Positions 57,731 through 64,000 of a stretch of 64,000 nt of DNA are shown here, piece after piece. The notes under the pieces are model-generated. The model searched no databases. It had not been told where the DNA came from and worked only from the letters and a program-made list of their open reading frames with translations. Origin of the DNA: DATLWN01 sp964422615 (GTDB lineage Bacteria > Pseudomonadota > Zetaproteobacteria > Mariprofundales > Mariprofundaceae); NCBI GenBank assembly GCA_964422615.1, contig CAYRBJ010000007.1:1-64000 (forward strand), given 5' to 3'. The position numbers were made by a program, and so were the translations under genes. Within the stretch, counting starts at the first letter, position 1; each line of letters opens with the position of its first letter.

Positions 57731-58933
57731 TTAACTGCCGCTGACCACCGCAGCCATCTGGAAGATCGGCAGATACATGGAGATGACCAAGCCTCCGATC
57801 ACCACGCCGAGAAAGGCCATGATGAACGGCTCCATCAGGGAGGTCATGCTGTCCACCGCCGTATCCACCTCCTCCTCGTAGAAATCCGCGATCTTGCCCA
57901 GCATGGTCTCGAGCGTACCGGTCTGCTCGCCGATCGAAATCATCTGGGTCACCATCACCGGGAACACCTTGCTGGTCGCCAGCGGCGCCGTCAGGGTCTG
58001 GCCCTGGCTGATGGATTCCTTGGACTCGCGGATCACACCCTCGATCACCACGTTACCCGAGGTCTCCGCCACCGTGTCGAGCGCGTCCAGAATCGGCACG
58101 CCGGCCGCCACCAGGGTCGAGAAGGTGCGGCAGAAGCGGGCGACCGCGCCCTTGCGCAGCACATCGCCCAGCACCGGAATGTTCAGCAACAGCTTGTCGA
58201 ACTGGTAGTGCCCCTGCGGCGTCTTGTAGATGTAGCGGATGGCGAACACCAGGATGATGGGGCCGAACAACACCAGATACCAGTACTTGACGAAGGCATT
58301 GGAGATGGCAATGGTGATCTGCGTCGGCACCGGCAGCGCAGCACCCATGCTGGAGAACATATCGGAGAACACGGGGATCACGAAAATCATCAGGATGGCC
58401 GTGACGATGAAGGCGACGGTGATGATCGAGATCGGATAGACCATCGCCGACTTGATCTTTCCCCTCAGGGCCATGGCCTTTTCCTTGTAGCTGCACAGGC
58501 GCAACAGGATCGTGTCCAGGATACCGCCCTGCTCGCCGGCCTCGACCAGGGAGCAGGTCAGGCGATCGAACTCCCTGGGAAACTTGCGCATGCTCTCGCC
58601 CAGCGGGTTGCCGCTTTCGAGCTCATGGCGTACGTCCTTCAGCAGCTTGATCATCGCCTTCTTTTCCGAACCGTTCTCAGCCAGTTCGAAGCACTGCACC
58701 AGCGGTAGACCGGCATTGATCATCGTCGACAACTGACGGAAGAAGACCGTGATGTCCTTCTCCTTCACCTTCTCCGGAAAAATGACGATCTCGGTCGGTT
58801 TCTTCTTGACCTTGATGTCGATGAATCCCTGACGGCGAAGTGTGGCGTTCGCCACGTCCCTGTTCGCGACCTCCAGCTCGCCACTGCGTTCCTGCCCCGA
58901 TCGGGTCTTTGCGTGCCATAGATATATTGCCAT
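57731..58933 (-). CDS. pilC: Type IV pilus inner-membrane platform protein PilC
   Basis: 400 aa. Two GspF domains, each with the typical F-x-R-x-L-S/T-L pattern (FFRQLSTMINAGLPLVQCFELAE and FCRTFSTLVAAGVPILDALDTVAE) and the membrane segment VAFIVTAILMIFVIPVFSDMF. It works with PilB to add pilin subunits. The ATG shares one base with the pilB stop (TGATG). Confidence 0.95.
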   Translation of the reverse strand: MAIYLWHAKTRSGQERSGELEVANRDVANATLRRQGFIDIKVKKKPTEIVIFPEKVKEKDITVFFRQLSTMINAGLPLVQCFELAENGSEKKAMIKLLKDVRHELESGNPLGESMRKFPREFDRLTCSLVEAGEQGGILDTILLRLCSYKEKAMALRGKIKSAMVYPISIITVAFIVTAILMIFVIPVFSDMFSSMGAALPVPTQITIAISNAFVKYWYLVLFGPIILVFAIRYIYKTPQGHYQFDKLLLNIPVLGDVLRKGAVARFCRTFSTLVAAGVPILDALDTVAETSGNVVIEGVIRESKESISQGQTLTAPLATSKVFPVMVTQMISIGEQTGTLETMLGKIADFYEEEVDTAVDSMTSLMEPFIMAFLGVVIGGLVISMYLPIFQMAAVVSGS

Positions 58934-60630
58934 CAGTCTGCCACCGTTACCCTAAGGCATTCTTCCAGGGAAATATCGCCGCTCTTCACCTTCGCCAGGG
59001 CCGTCATGCGCAGGGTGCGCACCCCCTTGGCCACGGCGATGGCATTGAGTTCGTCGGTATTCTTGCCAGCGTAGACAGCCTGGCGAATCTCTTCAAACAC
59101 CGGCATCACCTGGTAGATACCGACACGGCCCTTGTAGCCGGTACCGTTGCAGATGCCGCAGCCCTTGCCCTGCATGACCTTGAACGATCCGACCTCCTCT
59201 TTCGGCACGCCGGCATCGATCAGGGCCTGGGGCGGCACCTCGATCGGCTGCGAGCACTCCTTGCAGTTCCGGCGCGCCAGGCGCTGGGCGGTCACCAGGT
59301 TCACGGCCGAACCGACCAGAAACGACTCGATGCCCATGTTGGTCAGGCGCACCATGGTCGATGGCGCGTCGTTGGTATGCAGCGTGGCCAGCACCAGATG
59401 GCCGGTCAATGCCGCCTTGATACCGATCGCCGCCGTATCGTGGTCGCGGATTTCGCCGATCAGGATGATATCGGGATCCTGGCGCAGGAAGGAGCGCAGG
59501 GCCGCCGGAAAATCGAGACCGATATCCGGCCGTACGTTGACCTGGTTGATGCCCATGAAATTGAACTCGACCGGATCCTCGGCCGTGGAGATATTGACGC
59601 CGGGCTGGTTGAGCTCGGACACCGCCGAGTACAGGCTGACGGTCTTGCCGGAGCCGGTCGGGCCGGTCACAAGCACCATGCCGTAGGGCTGGTGGATGGC
59701 ATGCTTGAACCAGGCCAGCTCCTGCGCGTCGTAGCCGAGCTTGGTCATGTCCAGCATCAGGTTGGAGGGATCGAGCAGGCGCATGACCACCTTCTCGCCG
59801 AACAGCGTCGGCAGCACCGACACGCGGAAATCCACGGTCTTGGCCTTGGACAGGCGCAGCTTGATACGTCCGTCCTGGGGCAAACGCCGCTCCGAGATGT
59901 CCAGGCGGGACAGGATCTTCAGACGCGAAACGATTGATTCCTTCATCTTCGACGGTGGCCGCATGATCTCGTGCAACACACCGTCGATGCGGTAGCGCAC
60001 GCGCATCACCTTTTCATAAGGCTCCAGATGGATATCGGACGCCCCGCGCTTGATCGCATCGAGCAGGATCAGGTTCACCAGCTTGACGATGGGGGCCGCC
60101 TCGGTCTCCGCCGTCAGCATATGCTCGTCGACCTCGTCCTCGGCGGTTTCCACCACCTGCATGTCGTTGGCACCCAGGTCCTGCATCACCTCCTCGAGGT
60201 GTTCCTCGGCATCGGACAGGGAATCGAGCTTCTTCTGCAGCTGGCTTTCCCGGGCGATCACCACGTCGACCTGGCAGCCGCTGATGAAGGCGATCTCGTC
60301 CAGGCTGTTGATGTCGTAGGGATCCGCTACCGCCAGCGTCAGCACATTGCCCTTGCGCTGCACCGGCAGCACCACGTTCTTGCGCAACACCTCGATGGAT
60401 ATCTTGGCCAGATCCTTCGGCACCTGGATGGCGTCCAGATTGATCAGCGGGCGCCCGAACGCCTTGGCAATGACCCCTGCAAGCTCCTCCTCGCTGAAGA
60501 TGTTCATCTTCACCAGCTCGGTGGTCAGGGAATCGCCCTGCAGCGTCATCTCGCGCTTCACCGCTTCCAGCTGGTCGGGCGTGATACGCTGCAGACGCAC
60601 CAGCATGTCCCCGAGGCGCGTCTGTTTCAT
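58933..60630 (-). CDS. pilB: Type IV pilus assembly ATPase PilB
   Basis: 565 aa. N-terminal T2SSE/MshEN-like domain (RITPDQLEAVKREM), central region KRGASDIHLEPYEKVMRVRYRIDGVLHE, Walker A GPTGSGKT at residues 323-330, Asp box STAEDPVEF, Walker B DIILIGEIRDHDTAAIGI, His box TGHLVLATLHTNDA, and the zinc tetracysteine CKECSQP...GCGICNGTGYKGR. ATG 60630 overlaps the aroE stop. It powers pilus extension. Confidence 0.96.
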   Translation of the reverse strand: MKQTRLGDMLVRLQRITPDQLEAVKREMTLQGDSLTTELVKMNIFSEEELAGVIAKAFGRPLINLDAIQVPKDLAKISIEVLRKNVVLPVQRKGNVLTLAVADPYDINSLDEIAFISGCQVDVVIARESQLQKKLDSLSDAEEHLEEVMQDLGANDMQVVETAEDEVDEHMLTAETEAAPIVKLVNLILLDAIKRGASDIHLEPYEKVMRVRYRIDGVLHEIMRPPSKMKESIVSRLKILSRLDISERRLPQDGRIKLRLSKAKTVDFRVSVLPTLFGEKVVMRLLDPSNLMLDMTKLGYDAQELAWFKHAIHQPYGMVLVTGPTGSGKTVSLYSAVSELNQPGVNISTAEDPVEFNFMGINQVNVRPDIGLDFPAALRSFLRQDPDIILIGEIRDHDTAAIGIKAALTGHLVLATLHTNDAPSTMVRLTNMGIESFLVGSAVNLVTAQRLARRNCKECSQPIEVPPQALIDAGVPKEEVGSFKVMQGKGCGICNGTGYKGRVGIYQVMPVFEEIRQAVYAGKNTDELNAIAVAKGVRTLRMTALAKVKSGDISLEECLRVTVAD

Positions 60631-61574
60631 GCCTGCCCCCAGCCCGTTACCGGTGCCGCTTCCCGGCCCAGCCTGCGCTCCAGCCAGCGCAGCGTGGCCA
60701 GGCGATCCGGATGCTTGCCCGGATGCCAGAAGGCGAAGGATTCGGCACCCTGCGCCACCAGCATGGGTAAGCCGTCCACCGCCTGCCGCCCCGCCTGCGC
60801 GGCGGCGGTGCTGAATGCGGTCGGGCCGTGCGGCGCGTATACGGTATCGATGGCGACCCCGTCGCCCGCCAGCGTAAAGGGGAACGGCCCTGACTGCGCG
60901 TCCATGCCGATGCTGGTGGTATTGATGGCCACGTGGCTGGCGGATGCCGCCGCAGCCACCGCATCCTGGTCCCAGGCCACCGGCTGGAGATGCGTGGCAG
61001 GGTAGCGCCGGCGCGCATGCGCCAGAAACTCGGTCAGGCGCTGCTGACCCCGGTTGCACACATGGACGACGGAGGTGCCGAGCTGGGCGAGGGCATGCAG
61101 TACAGCCCGGGCGGTACCGCCGGCACCGAACAACAACACCTCGCTACCCCTGACATCGGCACCCAGGGCCTGCAGCACGCCGGCAAACCCACGCCAGTCG
61201 GTGTTGGTCGCTTCCCAGGTCCCGTCGCTGCCGCGCCGCACGGTATTGACCGCGCCGATCGCCTCGGCATCCGCGTCCCTGCGTACCCATTCGCATACAG
61301 ACTCTTTATGCGGTACCGTCACGTTGAACCCCTCCACCCCGATTGCCATCAGTCCGGCCAGCGCCTCGCGCACCTTGCCGGGCGTCACGGCGAACGGCAC
61401 ATAGACACCATCGACTGCAAACTGACGGAAAAACTCGGCCTGAAAGGTGGGTGACAACGAATGCTCGACCGGGAATCCCATGATACCGTACACCTTTGTT
61501 TTGCCGCTGATTTCCACGTCTTCCCTAGCGTAGGAGCTCGTAGAATCGCTGTCAAAATAAACGTGGGCACTCAT
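60627..61574 (-). CDS. aroE: Shikimate dehydrogenase
   Basis: 315 aa. Substrate domain motifs GFPVEHSLSPTFQ, FNVTVPHKE (catalytic Lys) and NTDWRGF; NADP motif LLFGAGGTARAVLHAL and CNRGQQRL. About 28 residues precede the usual family start, so the true start may be later, but the chosen ATG overlaps glmS (ATGA). The shikimate enzyme adjoins the pilus genes here as it does at aroKB. Confidence 0.93.
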   Translation of the reverse strand: MSAHVYFDSDSTSSYAREDVEISGKTKVYGIMGFPVEHSLSPTFQAEFFRQFAVDGVYVPFAVTPGKVREALAGLMAIGVEGFNVTVPHKESVCEWVRRDADAEAIGAVNTVRRGSDGTWEATNTDWRGFAGVLQALGADVRGSEVLLFGAGGTARAVLHALAQLGTSVVHVCNRGQQRLTEFLAHARRRYPATHLQPVAWDQDAVAAAASASHVAINTTSIGMDAQSGPFPFTLAGDGVAIDTVYAPHGPTAFSTAAAQAGRQAVDGLPMLVAQGAESFAFWHPGKHPDRLATLRWLERRLGREAAPVTGWGQA

Positions 61575-63400
61575 TCGACCGTCACCGACTTGGCCAGATT
61601 GCGCGGCTGATCCACATCCGTGCCCTTGTTCCTGGCCACATCGTAGGCAATCAGCTGCAACGGCACGGCCACCAGCAGGGGCGTGGTGAAGTAATCCCCC
61701 TCAGCAACCGTGATCACGCCGCTGGTGTTCACCGGCCATTCGCTCTCGGGAAGATCGGTGATCAGCACGATCCTTGCCCCCCTGGCCTGCACCTCCTTGA
61801 GGTTCGACAGCACCTTCTCCAGATGGTATTGGCGCGGTGCAATCACCACCACCGGCAGGTTCGCATCGATCAGGGCGATCGGCCCATGCTTCATCTCGCC
61901 GGCTGCATAGCCCTCGGCATGCAGGTAGGAAATCTCCTTCAGCTTCAATGCCCCTTCCAGCGCCAACGGGTAACAGGGCCCGCGGCCGAGGAACAGGGCG
62001 CCCACCGCCCCATGGAAAAACTCGGCCACCGCCTCCACCCGCGCCTTGCCCTCGGCCAGGAAATCACGCATGGCCACGACGGCCCCGCGCAGCTTCTCCA
62101 GATGTTCCTCAAGCTCCCGGGATTTCATCGCCCCCGCCCGGCTGGCCATCAGTAGCGTGAACAGCGCCAGGGCCAACAGCTGGGCGGTGTACGCCTTGGT
62201 CGAGGCCACGCCGATCTCAGGGCCGGCATGCAGCTGGATCATCGCGTCGGATTCGCGCGCCAGCGACGCATGCGGCACATTGCAGAAGGCCAGCGCCAGA
62301 TTGTCCGGCGTCTTTGCCTTGAACAGGCGCAGGGCCTCCAGCGTGTCGGCGGTCTCGCCCGACTGTGACAGGGTCACCAGCCAGGTGTTCTTGCCGATCA
62401 CCGGATCGCGATAGCGGTATTCCGAGGCCACATCGACCTCGACCGGAATCTTCAGGTAGCGCTCCAGCCAGTAGCGGGCGGTCAGCGCCGCATGGTAGGA
62501 CGTGCCGCATGCCACCATGACCATGCGCTCCGGCAGCGGCGCCGCATGCAGCTGCGCGGCCTCGGGAAAATGGATGCCCGAGCCACGCACGTACGCCTCG
62601 AGCATGCCGGCCAGCACCTCCGGCTGCTCGTGGATCTCCTTCTCCATGTAATGCGCGAATCCGCCCTTGTCGCCCTCCGCCTGGATATCCGGCATCGGCC
62701 GCCATTCCAGTGCCACGGCCTCTCCGTCCGCACCGTAGACGTGGCATTGTTCAAGCCCGGCCACGCCCCATTCCCCGTCCTGCAGGTACGCGATCTCATC
62801 GGCCATGCCCGCCACCGCCATGGCGTCCGAGGCCGCGAGCACCCTACCGCGCCCGCGCGCCAACAGCAGGGGACTGCCCCTGCGGGCGAACCACAGCCGA
62901 TCCGGTGCATCGCGCATCAGCGTCACCAGCGCATAGGCCCCCTGCAGGCGCTCCAGCATCCGCCCCCAGGCCGCCAACGGGTCCGCTGTCTCTCTGAGCA
63001 GCGAGCCCAGCAATACCGGTACCACCTCGGTGTCGGTATCCGAGACAAAGCCTTCGCCGTGCAGGGTCAGCTCATGCTTCAGCGCCTCGTAATTCTCGAT
63101 GATGCCGTTGTGCACGGTGGCCACCGAGTCGGTACGGTGGGGGTGCGCATTGGTCTCGTTGGGAACCCCGTGCGTCGCCCAGCGGGTGTGGCCGATACCG
63201 ATGCGGCCCGGCAGCGGATGGGCATCCACCGCCCGCCTCAGCTTATCCAGTTTGCCGGCCCGCTTCTCGCATCGGAAATCGCCGTCCGCCAGGGTGCAGA
63301 TGCCGGCGCTGTCGTAGCCGCGGTATTCCATGCGCTGCAGTGCCGTCAGCAGCAGATCCTGCACCGACCGGGAGGCCAGCGCCCCGATGATGCCGCACAT
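61571..63400 (-). CDS. glmS: Glutamine-fructose-6-phosphate aminotransferase (isomerizing)
   Basis: 609 aa. First step of UDP-GlcNAc synthesis. Class II glutaminase with the nucleophilic Cys2 in MCGIIGALAS, GYDSAGI, RWATHGVPNETNAHPHR; two SIS domains (CGTSYHAALTARYWLERY, TLSQSGETADTLEALRLFKA) and the C-terminal DQPRNLAKSVTVE. It lies just after glmU, as in many bacteria. No glmS ribozyme is expected in proteobacteria and none is seen. Confidence 0.97.
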   Translation of the reverse strand: MCGIIGALASRSVQDLLLTALQRMEYRGYDSAGICTLADGDFRCEKRAGKLDKLRRAVDAHPLPGRIGIGHTRWATHGVPNETNAHPHRTDSVATVHNGIIENYEALKHELTLHGEGFVSDTDTEVVPVLLGSLLRETADPLAAWGRMLERLQGAYALVTLMRDAPDRLWFARRGSPLLLARGRGRVLAASDAMAVAGMADEIAYLQDGEWGVAGLEQCHVYGADGEAVALEWRPMPDIQAEGDKGGFAHYMEKEIHEQPEVLAGMLEAYVRGSGIHFPEAAQLHAAPLPERMVMVACGTSYHAALTARYWLERYLKIPVEVDVASEYRYRDPVIGKNTWLVTLSQSGETADTLEALRLFKAKTPDNLALAFCNVPHASLARESDAMIQLHAGPEIGVASTKAYTAQLLALALFTLLMASRAGAMKSRELEEHLEKLRGAVVAMRDFLAEGKARVEAVAEFFHGAVGALFLGRGPCYPLALEGALKLKEISYLHAEGYAAGEMKHGPIALIDANLPVVVIAPRQYHLEKVLSNLKEVQARGARIVLITDLPESEWPVNTSGVITVAEGDYFTTPLLVAVPLQLIAYDVARNKGTDVDQPRNLAKSVTVE

Positions 63401-63403
63401 GCG

Positions 63404-64000
63404 TCAGCCCGGTTTTTTCGCCGGCCGCTGCCAGCCCGGCACATGCCGCTGGTCCGGGCGCGCTGACAACGTCAGGCCGCCGGGCGCCACATTGCGGGTG
63501 ATGATGCTGCCGGCCCCGATCGTGGCCCCGTCGGCCACCTCGACCGGCGCGACCAGCTTGGTGTCGGAGCCGACGAACACATGATCGCCGATGGTGGTCG
63601 GATGCTTGTTGGCGCCATCGTAGTTGCAGGTGATGGTACCGGCACCGATATTGCAATCCTCGCCCATCGTCGTATCGCCGACGTAACTGAGGTGATTGAT
63701 CTTGCTGTCACGGCCGATCACCGACTTCTTGATCTCAACGAAATTGCCAATATGCACATGCTCATCGAGCTTGGCCTCGGGGCGCAGGCGCGCGAACGGC
63801 CCGACCCTGGAGCCGGCGCCGACGCTGGCCTGCTGAATGTGGGAGAAGGCATACACGGTGGTGCCGTCATCCAGCCAGGCATCCTGCAGCACCGCATAGG
63901 GGCCCAGCTCGCAATCGTCGCCGATGTGCGTGGAGCCCAGCAGCTGCGTGCCGGCGTGGATCACGGTATCGGCGCCGATCAGCACATTGGCCTCGATGCG
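63404..64000 (-). CDS. glmU: Bifunctional UDP-GlcNAc pyrophosphorylase/acetyltransferase, C-terminal part (partial)
   Basis: The gene continues past the right edge; only the left-handed beta-helix acetyltransferase half is present (199 codons). Motifs: RLRPEAKLDEHVHIGNFVEIKKS (acetyltransferase active site), HLSYVGD, GEDCNIGAGTITCNYDGANKHPTTIGDHVFVGSD and ITRNVAPGGLTLSARPDQRHVPGW. It acetylates GlcN-1-P and is followed by glmS three bases later. Confidence 0.95.
   Translation of the reverse strand, partial: RIEANVLIGADTVIHAGTQLLGSTHIGDDCELGPYAVLQDAWLDDGTTVYAFSHIQQASVGAGSRVGPFARLRPEAKLDEHVHIGNFVEIKKSVIGRDSKINHLSYVGDTTMGEDCNIGAGTITCNYDGANKHPTTIGDHVFVGSDTKLVAPVEVADGATIGAGSIITRNVAPGGLTLSARPDQRHVPGWQRPAKKPG

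Noticed and set aside
1..64000. tRNA, rRNA, CRISPR, insertion sequences, prophage, integrase or attachment sites
   Set aside because: No cloverleaf or rRNA-like stretch, no regularly spaced repeats, and no transposase or integrase motifs were seen while reading the window; repeats found are in-gene or part of the fimT/mrcA duplication.

Overview
The window is a gene-dense, high-GC stretch of a Gram-negative bacterial chromosome. It has no rRNA or tRNA genes, CRISPR array, insertion sequence, phage genes or plasmid functions that I can see. Outer-membrane lipid trafficking (Mla), a type IV pilus (T4P) with secretin, PilS/PilR-type regulators, the order rpsF-priB-like-rpsR-DUF2232-rplI-dnaB-alr, and pilMNO-pilQ-aroK-aroB all point to Pseudomonadota. 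The layout is gammaproteobacteria-like but could equally belong to a neighbouring lineage such as Zetaproteobacteria or Acidithiobacillia. I cannot fix the species from sequence alone.

Layout. 0-7.5 kb: mixed metabolism (end of a DUF2202 protein, HisC-like aminotransferase, PhzF-like isomerase, MFS exporter, small lipoprotein, dcd, metF, purC) with two single-domain cyclic-nucleotide-binding proteins around purC. 7.5-16.4 kb: ribosomal/replication operon running into alr, the Mla transporter mlaE-mlaF-mlaD, a TPR lipoprotein and a 4-oxalocrotonate tautomerase homologue. 16.4-19.9 kb: a GCS2-type ligase overlapping an M20 amidohydrolase, then fxsA and a Bax-inhibitor-1 family protein. 19.9-26.5 kb (minus): pilM-pilN-pilO-pilQ-aroK-aroB, with no pilP. 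26.5-32.2 kb (minus): a minor-pilin operon with two FimT/GspH pilins, PilV-, PilW- and PilX-like proteins, a 733-residue secreted protein of unknown family in the usual PilY1 position, and a DUF4124-cytochrome c fusion. 32.2-41 kb: mrcA, phhB, cimA, a quinone-oxidoreductase-like gene, two pirins, a VanX-type dipeptidase, an FmdB-type zinc ribbon and mlaA. 41-50.3 kb (minus): aroC-fabI, a MoxR/DUF58/transglutaminase operon with a zincin, an NAD-epimerase-like gene, and DUF3047 with a large lipoprotein. 50.4-64 kb: a HAD phosphatase, then on minus a membrane zincin, rho, coaE-pilD-pilR-pilS, pilC-pilB-aroE-glmS-glmU (glmU runs off the window).

How it fits together. Nearly a whole T4P machine is encoded in two minus-strand blocks: the alignment complex and secretin; minor pilins; prepilin peptidase, assembly ATPase, inner-membrane platform and a two-component system. 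Major pilin and PilT are not in the window. Mla components are split between 12.9-15.4 kb (inner membrane) and 40.3 kb (outer membrane). Four shikimate genes (aroB, aroK, aroC, aroE) are scattered among the pilus genes.

Most notable: (1) the minor-pilin operon that lacks a recognisable PilY1 and ends in a predicted exported c-type cytochrome; (2) a tandem duplication of the divergent fimT/mrcA junction with a constant 688-bp offset, which left a dead mrcA 5' fragment between the two pilin genes; (3) low-complexity extensions on S6, S18 and Rho; (4) a lipoprotein gene that seems to need a CTG start.
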